17,702 nucleotides of DNA, taken from the NCBI GenBank assembly GCA_910588415.1, contig CAJUPK010000029.1:1-17702 (forward strand), written 5' to 3'. Under the pieces are notes generated by a model. It was given only the letters and a program-made list of their open reading frames with translations, did no database searches and was not told the DNA's origin. This DNA is from an uncultured Oscillospiraceae bacterium. GTDB lineage: Bacteria; Bacillota; Clostridia; Oscillospirales; Acutalibacteraceae. The position numbers and the translations under genes are program-made. Position 1 is the first letter of the stretch; each line of letters starts with the position of its first letter. Below, one piece after another: positions 1-7,317 of this stretch.

Positions 1-54
1 AACCAGGAGAACCGCATTAAGCTGATGCTCTCCGTGGCAGGCGTAACGGCGTGA
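1..54 (+). CDS. 3' end of an unidentified upstream gene
   Basis: Reading from base 1, an open frame of 17 codons ends in TGA at 52-54, with the last residues LMLSVAGVTA. The following lipoprotein gene starts 31 bases later with no terminator visible between them, so the two are probably co-transcribed. The fragment is too short to assign to a family. Confidence 0.45.
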   Translation, partial: NQENRIKLMLSVAGVTA

Positions 55-85
55 CAGCTCTTGTCTTGTTTGGGAGGGATGTGTT

Positions 86-1447
86 GTGAAACGGATTGCG
101 GTTCTGCTGGCCCTGGTGATGGCGCTGATGGAGCTGCCCAGCTGCTCTTTCACCGGGCTTTCCGCCCAGAACCTGATGTCTCCCCCCAAGGCCAACGGGG
201 ACCAGCAGGCCATCTACCGGCTGATGCAGGGGTCCCAGAACGATGTGACTTTCATCTATCCCAAAAACGGGGAGTACCGCTCTGCCATCATCATGCGGGA
301 CTTTACCGGGGATGGGGTGGAGGACGCCATTGGCTTCCACTCGGTGGAGGACGGCGGGGTGGAGGTGCAGTTTCTTACAAAGGCGGGGGGAGAGTGGCGC
401 ACAGCCTCCGCTTTCCGGAACATTGCCACCCAGGTGGACCGGGTCTGCTTTGGGGCCCGGCAGGAGGGGGGCGAGGCGGTGTTCATCGGCTGGGGCAGCA
501 CGGCTGGGGTCACGGGCCGCATTGCCGCTGTCAACGCCTATCTCTATGACCAGGAGGAGGGCCAGGTGGACGAGTATTCCCTGAGCGCCTATGGCGAACT
601 GGCGGTCACAGACTTTGACGGGGACGGGGTAGACGAGCTGTTTACCATTGACAAGTCCGTGCCCGCCGAGGAGGAGGGAGCCGCGCCCAATCCGGCCCGG
701 GCCCGGGTGTTCACCTTTGACCAGGGAAAGCCCCTGGAGGCAGCGGGGACGGATGCGGACAACAGCATGGCCACCTATTCGTCTGTGGTATTTGGCAGCC
801 TGAACGCCAGCACCCAGGGGGTGGTGGTGGACGGCGCCACTGCGGACGGCAGCATGAACACCCAGGTGTTTCTCTTTGACGGGGACAAACTGGTGAACTA
901 TCCCCAGGGGGTAAACAGCGAGAGCTATGAAAATGAGTATTCCCGGCCCTCTGCCACCTCCTTTTACGCCAGGGACATTAACGGGGACGGGTATATTGAG
1001 CTGCCAGCGGTGAGCCGCCTGCCAGGCCTTTCGGAAGATGTGGAGGTGGACTCCACCAGCTTTATGGTGGAGTGGCGGGCATTGGGCCCGGATGGCCAGA
1101 GCCGGACGGTGATGCGCACCTTGATGAACCCCCGGGAGAACTACTGGTTCCGGCTGCCCTATGTGCTGCAGGGGGGCATCTGCGCGGTGAACGACCCAGA
1201 GCGCCGCACCGTGACCTACACCAAGGTGGTGACCGACCAGGATGGAAACCAGCTGCTGGGGGGCAAGCTGTTCTCCATCCGGGTGTTTACAAAGGCCGCT
1301 TGGGAGGGCCGGGGCGAGTACAGCGGCTACACCATGCTGGCGGCCCAGAATGATTCGGTGTATGGCATACAGATTACGGCCAGCAACCGGCAGGACCGGC
1401 TGTATGTGGAGAAGATTGCCGGGGACTTCCGGCTGCTGGCGGAGTAG
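86..1447 (+). CDS. Lipoprotein with FG-GAP/VCBS-like Asp-rich repeats
   Basis: A 453-residue predicted exported lipoprotein. The N-terminus is basic (MKR), followed by a hydrophobic stretch at about 4-16 and a lipobox-like LPSC with Cys20; Pro at -2 is atypical. Three calcium-loop-like segments are visible: DFTGDGVED near 72-80, DFDGDGVDE near 176-184 and DINGDGYIE near 297-305. These are the FG-GAP/VCBS signature of beta-propeller-like surface proteins. The start is GTG at 86, chosen because GGGAGG lies 8 bases upstream and because it gives the signal sequence. The gene sits directly upstream of a response regulator and histidine kinase, 65 bases from the former, so a role as an extracellular partner or output of that sensor pair is plausible. 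No enzymatic motif was seen and the specific function is unknown. Confidence 0.75.
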   Translation: MKRIAVLLALVMALMELPSCSFTGLSAQNLMSPPKANGDQQAIYRLMQGSQNDVTFIYPKNGEYRSAIIMRDFTGDGVEDAIGFHSVEDGGVEVQFLTKAGGEWRTASAFRNIATQVDRVCFGARQEGGEAVFIGWGSTAGVTGRIAAVNAYLYDQEEGQVDEYSLSAYGELAVTDFDGDGVDELFTIDKSVPAEEEGAAPNPARARVFTFDQGKPLEAAGTDADNSMATYSSVVFGSLNASTQGVVVDGATADGSMNTQVFLFDGDKLVNYPQGVNSESYENEYSRPSATSFYARDINGDGYIELPAVSRLPGLSEDVEVDSTSFMVEWRALGPDGQSRTVMRTLMNPRENYWFRLPYVLQGGICAVNDPERRTVTYTKVVTDQDGNQLLGGKLFSIRVFTKAAWEGRGEYSGYTMLAAQNDSVYGIQITASNRQDRLYVEKIAGDFRLLAE

Positions 1448-1512
1448 GGAAAACCCTCTGCGCCCCTGTAGGCGAGAGCGGCAGGCGGCTGGAAAGGCGG
1501 AAGGAGGAAGCC

Positions 1513-2217
1513 ATGAAAAGAGTGATGGTAGCAGAGGACGAGCAGAACATCCGGGAGTTTGTGGTTATCAACCTGGAGCGGGCGGGCTATGAGATTATGG
1601 AGGCGGAAAGCGGCGACCAGGCCCTGGAGCTGTACGACCGGGGAGGCGGGCATTTTGATGTGGTGATTTTGGACATCATGATGCCTGGCAGCCACGATGG
1701 CCTGGCTGTGTGCCGGGAGCTGCGGCGGCGCAACCCCTCCCTGGGGATTATCCTGCTGACCGCCAAAACCCAGGAGATGGACAAGGTGAGCGGCCTGATG
1801 ATGGGGGCCGACGACTATGTGACCAAGCCCTTTTCCCCCTCCGAGCTGGTGGCCCGGGTGGACGCGGTGTACCGCCGGGTGGCCCTGGCCGCCGAACAGG
1901 ACCAGGCTGTGCGTCGAGACGAGGTCTGCTCCGGGGAGTTCCGGCTGAACCTGCGGGACCGGTCTTTCACCAAGGGCCAGGCAGCCATTGAGCTGACCCA
2001 GGTGGAGTTTCAGATCATGGAATATTTTCTGGACAATCCCGGCCTGGCCCTGGCCCGGGGGGACATTCTGCGCCATGTGTGGGGCCCCAGCTATGTGGGG
2101 GAGGAGAAGATTGTGGATGTGAACATCCGCCGCCTGCGCATGAAGGTGGAGGACGAGCCCTCCAATCCCCAGCACATCACCACGGTGTGGGGGCTAGGGT
2201 ACCGCTGGAAGCCATAG
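1513..2217 (+). CDS. OmpR/PhoB-family response regulator
   Basis: A 234-residue two-domain cytoplasmic transcription factor. The receiver domain spans about 1-118: acidic pocket AEDE at 7-10, phospho-acceptor Asp54 in VILDIMMPG, Thr83 in LLTAK and Lys105 in TKPF. The C-terminal winged helix spans about 135-233, with LTQVEFQIMEYF, the recognition-helix stretch VDVNIRRLRMKVE and the wing TVWGLGYRWKP. The ATG is preceded by a strong AAGGAGGAAGCC. The partner kinase starts 85 bases downstream, so phosphorylation by it is expected. Its targets cannot be told from the sequence; the upstream lipoprotein is one candidate. Length and motifs are normal for the family. Confidence 0.95.
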   Translation: MKRVMVAEDEQNIREFVVINLERAGYEIMEAESGDQALELYDRGGGHFDVVILDIMMPGSHDGLAVCRELRRRNPSLGIILLTAKTQEMDKVSGLMMGADDYVTKPFSPSELVARVDAVYRRVALAAEQDQAVRRDEVCSGEFRLNLRDRSFTKGQAAIELTQVEFQIMEYFLDNPGLALARGDILRHVWGPSYVGEEKIVDVNIRRLRMKVEDEPSNPQHITTVWGLGYRWKP

Positions 2218-2237
2218 CGGCCGCTGGAAACCATAGC
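2202..2237 (+). repeat. Tandem duplication of the response-regulator stop region
   Basis: The 17-base unit CCGCTGGAAGCCATAGC at 2202-2218, which encodes the last codons and stop, is repeated at 2221-2237 with one substitution (G to A). The second copy is out of frame and non-coding. It is followed at once by an inverted repeat, CCGCCGG (2238-2244) with CCGGCGG (2253-2259), which has no T-run. The hairpin might modulate read-through into the kinase gene but does not look like a normal terminator. Confidence 0.6.
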
Positions 2238-2302
2238 CCGCCGGGGGAAATTCCGGCGGTGGAAGAGGAGACAACCCGCCCTGGGGCGGAAAGGAGGGAG
2301 CT

Positions 2303-3712
2303 ATGTTTACCAGAAGCGTCTCCCGACGGTGGTTTGTAAACACCGTGGGGGCGGTGTTCGTGATTTTAACGGTGTTTGTGGTGTCGCTGTCCGCCATGGT
2401 GCAAAGCTCCACCTACAATGGCATCGAGCTGGCCCTGACTGGCCGCATGGACGAGCTGCTGAACTGGCTTTCCGGCAGCTCGGAGGGGTACGAGACCTCG
2501 GAGTTTGCGGCCATCACCCGGGACTATGTGGAGAACTATTTCCAAGACAAGTCCAAAATGGAGATTATGGCCCTCTCCAAAGATGGCCGGGTGTTCATCA
2601 CCTCCACAGGATTCGAGCCGGACCACCAGCAGCCCATGCCGGACTATGAGATGGCCCTGGGCAGCGGGGACAACGCCGGGAAATGGGTGGGAGAGCTGAA
2701 CACCGGGGAAAAGGTAATGGCCATCACCCGGGTGGTGCGGGACGAGGAAGGGGCCCTGATTGGCTCCATCCGGTACATGGTGTCTATGGAGCGGGCCGAC
2801 CAGCAGACCCAGACGGTGATTGCCGCCCTGGTGGTGGCGGGCCTGTTCATCATGCTGCTGCTCACCCTGTCCGGGGCCTACTTTATCCGCTCCATTTTGG
2901 TGCCTGTGCGCCAGGTAAGCCAAAGCGCCCGGCAGATTGCCCAGGGGGACTTTGCGGTGCGCATTGAGAAGGCCCGCGACGATGAGATTGGCCAGCTGTG
3001 CGATTCCATCAACGACATGGCGGGAGAGCTGGGCGCGGCCGAGCGCATGAAAAACGAGTTTATCTCCTCGGTCTCTCACGAGCTGCGCACCCCCCTGACC
3101 GCCATCAAGGGCTGGGCCGAGACCCTGCGGGGCGGGGCGGACCCGGCCACTGAGGAAAAGGGCATGAATGTGATCATCCGAGAATCTGAGCGGCTGTCCG
3201 GCCTGGTGGAGGAGCTGTTGGACTTCTCCCGGCTGCAGAACGGCCGGATGCAGCTGGTCAGCGAGCGGATGGATATTCTGGCCGAGCTGGACGAGGCCGT
3301 GTACCTTTTTACCGAGCGGGCCCGCACTGAGGGCAAACAGCTGGCCTACCAGGAGAACATCTCCCCAGCCCCTGTGTTTGGGGACAGAAACCGCCTGCGG
3401 CAGGTCTTTGTGAATATTTTGGACAATGCCCTGAAGTACACAGAGCCCGGGGGCGCTGTCACCGTGTCCTCCGAGGTGGAGGAGAAGCAGGTAAAGGTGC
3501 TGGTGAAGGACACGGGCTGCGGCATCCCGGCCGAGCACCTGCCCAATGTAAAAAAGAAATTCTACAAGGCCAACCAGCTGGTGCGGGGCTCTGGCATTGG
3601 CCTGGCCGTGGCGGACGAGATCGTGGCCATGCACAACGGCAGCCTGGAGCTGCAAAGCTGGGAGGGCGTGGGTACCACGGTAACCATACGGCTGCCCCTG
3701 TGCCAGTCCTGA
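2303..3712 (+). CDS. Membrane sensor histidine kinase (PhoR/ResE-like)
   Basis: A 469-residue transmembrane kinase. TM1 is at about 11-33, followed by an extracellular sensor region of about 138 residues (34-171) with a PAS-like look (LSKDGRVFITSTG near 91-103). TM2 is at 172-195 and a HAMP linker at about 196-245. The HisKA box FISSVSHELRTPLTAIKGW carries phosphorylatable His259. The ATPase domain has an N-box at NILDNALKYT (371-380), a G1 box at DTGCGIP (403-409) and a G2 box at GSGIGLAV (429-436). The ATG has AAAGGAGGGAGCT upstream. It is the cognate kinase of the preceding response regulator by order and spacing. The signal it senses is unknown; the adjacent surface lipoprotein may be involved. 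All catalytic motifs are intact. Confidence 0.95.
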   Translation: MFTRSVSRRWFVNTVGAVFVILTVFVVSLSAMVQSSTYNGIELALTGRMDELLNWLSGSSEGYETSEFAAITRDYVENYFQDKSKMEIMALSKDGRVFITSTGFEPDHQQPMPDYEMALGSGDNAGKWVGELNTGEKVMAITRVVRDEEGALIGSIRYMVSMERADQQTQTVIAALVVAGLFIMLLLTLSGAYFIRSILVPVRQVSQSARQIAQGDFAVRIEKARDDEIGQLCDSINDMAGELGAAERMKNEFISSVSHELRTPLTAIKGWAETLRGGADPATEEKGMNVIIRESERLSGLVEELLDFSRLQNGRMQLVSERMDILAELDEAVYLFTERARTEGKQLAYQENISPAPVFGDRNRLRQVFVNILDNALKYTEPGGAVTVSSEVEEKQVKVLVKDTGCGIPAEHLPNVKKKFYKANQLVRGSGIGLAVADEIVAMHNGSLELQSWEGVGTTVTIRLPLCQS

Positions 3713-3774
3713 ACCGGGTGGGCCATGCTTGGGCCAGCCCATATAGCCCATAAGCCCGTCATTTTTAATGGAAA

Positions 3775-3780
3775 AGGAGA
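3775..3780 (+). promoter_or_regulatory. Ribosome binding site fixing the DUF1385 start
   Basis: AGGAGA lies 5 bases before the ATG at 3786. The in-frame ATG at 3768 lies upstream of this site and has no recognisable binding site of its own. Starting at 3786 also gives the MAKK...IGGQA beginning usual for the family. Confidence 0.75.
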
Positions 3781-3785
3781 ACCCT

Positions 3786-4724
3786 ATGGCAAAAAAAATT
3801 ACCACCATTGGCGGGCAAGCGCTGATGGAAGGCATCATGATGGTAGGCCCCCAGCGGACCACTGCCGCCTTCTGCGACCAGGAGGGGCACATCTCTACAG
3901 AGGATATCTCGGTGGACCGGCTGACCAAAAAGTACCCCCTTTTGGGCAAGCCCTTCCTGCGGGGCATTTTCGCCATGATAGACACCTTCCGGCTGGGCTA
4001 TAAGGCCCTGTCCCTGTCCGCGGACAAGATTACAGCCGTGGAGGGGGAGGAGGAGCTGACAGGCCTGGACAAATGGCTGGAGGACCACCTGGGGGATAAG
4101 CTGACCGGGGTGGTTATGGCGATTGGCTCGGTGTTGGGGGTGGGGCTGGCCATTGCCCTGTTTTTCATGCTGCCCACCTTTCTATTCAACCTGGTCCAGT
4201 CCGCTGTGCCGGGGGACATCTCCGGCTGGCGCTCGGTGTTCGAGGGCCTGCTGCGTATTCTCATCTTTGTGGGGTACATTCTGGTGGTATCCCTGCTGCC
4301 GGATATCCGCCGGGTGTTCCAGTACCATGGGGCAGAGCACAAGACCATCTTCTGCTATGAGGCGGACCTGCCCCTTACCCTGGAGAATGTGCGGGTGCAA
4401 AGCCGCTTTCACCCCCGGTGCGGCACCAGCTTTATGGCCCTGATGCTGTTGCTAGGCATTGTGATAGGGTTTTTCATCCCCTTCTCCAACCCGGTGCTGC
4501 GTACAGTGGTAAAGTTGTTGTGCATCCCGGTGATTGTGAACATAGGCTACGAGGTGCAGAAGGCCTGCGCCCGCCACAGCAACGGGTTCTCCCGGTTTAT
4601 CACGGCCCCTGGGCTGTGGATGCAGCGCATCACCGTAAAGGAGCCGGACGACAAGATGATAGAGGCCGCCATTGCCGCCATGGAGGCTGTGATCCCTGAA
4701 AACGGGGAGGATCTGGTCCAGTGA
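3786..4724 (+). CDS. DUF1385-family membrane protein
   Basis: A 312-residue integral membrane protein of the DUF1385 family, whose biochemical role is unknown. Family hallmarks are present: GGQALMEGIMMVGP at 9-22, YHGAEHKTIFCYE at 180-192 and HPRCGTSF at 209-216. The conserved C-terminal tail runs from APGLWMQRITVKEPDD to the end. Hydrophobic segments lie at about 106-136, 154-172, 216-232 and 238-256. The stop codon overlaps the GTG start of prmC by four bases (GTGA), so the two are translationally coupled. In many Clostridia this gene sits with rpmE, prmC and prfA; here only prmC is kept. Upstream it follows a kinase gene by 73 bases with no strong terminator. Confidence 0.88.
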   Translation: MAKKITTIGGQALMEGIMMVGPQRTTAAFCDQEGHISTEDISVDRLTKKYPLLGKPFLRGIFAMIDTFRLGYKALSLSADKITAVEGEEELTGLDKWLEDHLGDKLTGVVMAIGSVLGVGLAIALFFMLPTFLFNLVQSAVPGDISGWRSVFEGLLRILIFVGYILVVSLLPDIRRVFQYHGAEHKTIFCYEADLPLTLENVRVQSRFHPRCGTSFMALMLLLGIVIGFFIPFSNPVLRTVVKLLCIPVIVNIGYEVQKACARHSNGFSRFITAPGLWMQRITVKEPDDKMIEAAIAAMEAVIPENGEDLVQ

Positions 4725-5590
4725 CCTTCCGGACTCTGTACCTAGCCGCCCGGAAGCGGCTGGCCCAGGCCGGAGTGGAGGAGCCGGGCTTTGACGCGGC
4801 GGCCTTGGCGGAGAAGTTTTTGGGTCTGGACCGGCCAGCCCTGGCGGTGCGCGGCCAGGAGAGCCCCCCGCCCCAGGCCGAGGCGCGGTTTTGGGAGGCT
4901 GTCTGCCAGCGGGCGGAGCGGCGGCCCTTGCAGTATATCTTGGGCCAGTGGCCCTTTATGGGCCTGTCTCTGGAGGTGGGGGAGGGGGTTCTGGTCCCCC
5001 GGGAGGATACCGCCGTGGTGGTGGAGGCCTTGGCGGCCCGGCTGCAGGAGCAGGGCGTCCCGGACCCTGTGGGACTGGATCTGTGCGCGGGCACCGGGGC
5101 CGCGGCCCTGGGCCTGTGCAACCTGCTGCCCGGCGCTCAGGGAATCTGTGTGGAGCTGGACCCAGTGGCCCTGGGCTACCTAAAGAAGAACCTGGGCCGC
5201 TGCCCGGCCTGCCGGCTCCAGGCCTTGCAGGGGGATGTGCTGGACCCAGAAACAGCCCAGGGGCTTGCGCGGCCCGGGGGCTGGGATTTCCTTCTGTCCA
5301 ATCCCCCCTATATTGCCCGGGGGGAGCTGCCGGGCCTGCAGCCCGAGGTGCAGAGGGAGCCAGCCCTGGCCCTGGACGGCGGGGAGGACGGCCTGGACTT
5401 TTACCGGGCCATTGCCTGGCACTGGGTCCCCCTGCTCCGACCCGGGGGACTGCTGGCCCTGGAGATAGGGGAGACCCAAGCCCAGGCGGTCTGGCGGTTA
5501 CTGGAATCCCAGGGCCTGGAAGAGCTGCGGGTCTATAAGGACTGGGCCGGGCTGGACCGGGCCCTGGTGGGGGCCAGGGGCTCCTGTTAG
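4721..5590 (+). CDS. prmC: Release-factor N5-glutamine methyltransferase PrmC
   Basis: A 289-residue cytoplasmic SAM-dependent methyltransferase that modifies the Gln of the GGQ motif in peptide-chain release factors RF1/RF2. The N-terminal helical domain (about 1-75) contains RRPLQYILGQWPFMGL, the family's substrate-recognition region. Motif I reads LDLCAGTGAAAL at 119-130, somewhat diverged from DLGTGSG but keeping the glycines. The catalytic NPPY is at 194-197, and ALDGGEDGLDFYRA (217-230) and LLALEIGE (244-251) are typical. The start is GTG, overlapping the DUF1385 stop. prfA does not follow, so the target release factor is encoded elsewhere. Confidence 0.92.
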   Translation: MTFRTLYLAARKRLAQAGVEEPGFDAAALAEKFLGLDRPALAVRGQESPPPQAEARFWEAVCQRAERRPLQYILGQWPFMGLSLEVGEGVLVPREDTAVVVEALAARLQEQGVPDPVGLDLCAGTGAAALGLCNLLPGAQGICVELDPVALGYLKKNLGRCPACRLQALQGDVLDPETAQGLARPGGWDFLLSNPPYIARGELPGLQPEVQREPALALDGGEDGLDFYRAIAWHWVPLLRPGGLLALEIGETQAQAVWRLLESQGLEELRVYKDWAGLDRALVGARGSC

Positions 5591-5616
5591 GGGGAAACGA
5601 AAAGGGTTTGGCGGAG

Positions 5617-5680
5617 GCCAGGCCCTCTATTTTTTTGCAAAAATACCCCTGAAATTTGGGGAAGCCCCTGGCATTTTTTT
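5617..5680 (+). terminator. Terminator-like region after prmC
   Basis: Two overlapping candidates are visible. The first is GAGG (5614-5617) pairing with CCTC (5624-5627), followed by TATTTTTTT. The second is the long-range pair GCCAGG (5617-5622) with CCTGGC (5667-5672), ending in ATTTTTTT, with a small inner GGGG-AAG-CCCC stem (5658-5668). The interval also holds the 12-base palindrome TTTTTGCAAAAA. It separates prmC from a new promoter. Confidence 0.5.
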
Positions 5681-5688
5681 GGAAGAAG

Positions 5689-5697
5689 TGATATAAT
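5689..5697 (+). promoter_or_regulatory. Extended -10 promoter of the polyphosphate kinase gene
   Basis: TGATATAAT is a perfect extended -10 (TGn plus TATAAT). The -35 region 17 bases upstream is poor (TGGCAT), which an extended -10 can tolerate. The predicted transcript starts near 5704, about 30 bases before the ATG. Confidence 0.65.
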
Positions 5698-5733
5698 CAA
5701 AGGGACCCACAATATTGCGTAGAGGTGAGCAGG

Positions 5734-7206
5734 ATGTTGAAAGAATGGATTCGTCCCCAGCGCCCAGAGCGGGACCAGCTGCGGGCCCGGCTGAAGGCAG
5801 CCCAGGAAAAGCTGGAGGTCCAGCAGATGAAGCTGAAGGACAGAAAGCTGCCTGTGCTGGTGCTGATAGAGGGCTGGGGAGCCGCCGGAAAGGGCAGCGC
5901 CATTGGCCAGATCATCAAGCACATTGACCCCCGGTTTTTCAAGGTGTTCTCTATGGCCGCGCCCACCGAGGAGGAGGGCCGCAAGCCCTTCCTGACCCGC
6001 TACTTTGAGAAAATACCCGAGGCGGGCAAGTTCACCTTCCTGGATTCGGGCTGGATGGACCAGGTTACCAAAGAGCGGCTGAGCGGCGTGCTGGGGGACG
6101 AGGCCTATGCCCAGCGGGTGGACAGCATAAAGCGGTTCGAGCGCCAGCTAACAGACAATGGCTATCTGGTGCTGAAATTCTTCTTCCACATCAGCCGGAA
6201 GGAGCAGGCCCAGCGGATCAGCGCCCTGATGGAGGACAAGGACACGGCCTGGCGGGTTGGCCGGGGAGACCTGTGGCAGAACCGCCACTATGACCGCTGC
6301 CAGGAGGTGTTTGACCGCTATTTGGAGGACACCAACACCCCCAGCGCCCCCTGGTACGTGGTGGACGCTAAAAACAAGAAGTTTGCGGAGCTGCAGGTCA
6401 TGGAGACTCTGTGTACAGGCATAGACACCGCCCTGCACAACGAGAGCCTGGCTGTGCCCCTGCTACAAAACGTGTTCCCCTTGGTGAAAATGCCCCTGCT
6501 GGAAGAGGTCTCCCTGAAGGACAAGACCGTGGGGGACCAGCAGTATAAGGAGGAGCTGAAAGGCCTGCAGGCCAAGCTGCGGATGCTGCATAACCGCCTG
6601 TACCGCAAGCGGGTGCCTGTGGTGATTGTCTATGAGGGCTGGGACGCTGCCGGAAAAGGCGGCAACATCAAGCGGCTGACCGGGGCCCTGGACCCCCGGG
6701 GCTTTGAAGTACACCCTGTGGCCAGTCCCGAGCCCCACGAGAAGGCCCGGCATTACCTGTGGCGCTTCTGGACCCGCCTGCCCAAAGACGGGCACATCGC
6801 CATTTTTGACCGCAGCTGGTACGGCCGGGTGATGGTAGAGCGGCTGGAGGGCTTCTGCACAGAGAACGACTGGCAGCGGGCCTTTTATGAGATGAATGAG
6901 TTTGAGCGGGAGCTGCACAACTGGGGGGCTGTGGTGCTGAAATTCTGGGTGCAGATTGACAAGGACACCCAGCTGCAGCGCTTTACCGACCGTCAGAACA
7001 CCCCCGCCAAGCAGTGGAAGCTCACCGACGAGGACTGGCGCAACCGGGAGAAGTGGGATGTGTACCAGGCCGCTGTGGATGAGATGCTGCAAAAAACCAG
7101 CACCACCTATGCCCCCTGGCACATTCTGGAATCGGTGGACAAGAAGTATGCCCGTTTGAAAGCCCTGGGCATTGTTACCGAGGCCCTGGAAAAAGCCCTG
7201 CGCTAA
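5734..7206 (+). CDS. Two-domain PPK2 polyphosphate kinase / polyP:AMP phosphotransferase
   Basis: A protein of about 490 residues with two tandem PPK2 domains, the layout of polyphosphate:AMP phosphotransferases, which use polyphosphate to phosphorylate nucleotides. Domain 2 is canonical: Walker A EGWDAAGKGGNI near 301-312 and FDRSWYGRVMVER near 358-370. Domain 1 has EGWGAAGKGSAI near 46-57, where Asp becomes Gly, and FLDSGWMDQV near 102-111 in place of the Arg-rich segment. Domain 1 is therefore probably not catalytic. The ATG at 5734 is preferred over the GTG at 5725 because GAGGTG (5722-5727) sits 6 bases before it. It has its own extended -10 promoter. ADP versus ATP output cannot be settled from sequence alone. 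Confidence 0.9.
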   Translation: MLKEWIRPQRPERDQLRARLKAAQEKLEVQQMKLKDRKLPVLVLIEGWGAAGKGSAIGQIIKHIDPRFFKVFSMAAPTEEEGRKPFLTRYFEKIPEAGKFTFLDSGWMDQVTKERLSGVLGDEAYAQRVDSIKRFERQLTDNGYLVLKFFFHISRKEQAQRISALMEDKDTAWRVGRGDLWQNRHYDRCQEVFDRYLEDTNTPSAPWYVVDAKNKKFAELQVMETLCTGIDTALHNESLAVPLLQNVFPLVKMPLLEEVSLKDKTVGDQQYKEELKGLQAKLRMLHNRLYRKRVPVVIVYEGWDAAGKGGNIKRLTGALDPRGFEVHPVASPEPHEKARHYLWRFWTRLPKDGHIAIFDRSWYGRVMVERLEGFCTENDWQRAFYEMNEFERELHNWGAVVLKFWVQIDKDTQLQRFTDRQNTPAKQWKLTDEDWRNREKWDVYQAAVDEMLQKTSTTYAPWHILESVDKKYARLKALGIVTEALEKALR

Positions 7207-7317
7207 AGAGGCCGGGGTTTCCCCCGCGCAATAGGGTGCGTCTGCCTGCCATACAAGCAGGAAATGGATTGTATCTGCTCTATATATTGGTATTTTATAT
7301 TTTAGGAGGAATGTTCC

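Noticed and set aside
3713..3785. Terminator between the kinase and DUF1385 genes
   Set aside because: Short GGGC/GCCC pairings exist near ATTTTT, but no stem is long or close enough to the T-run to call with confidence.
2366..3985. A 539-codon open frame on the - strand
   Set aside because: It is antisense to the histidine kinase and DUF1385 genes, with His/Gln/Gly-rich low-complexity translation typical of shadows in GC-rich genes.
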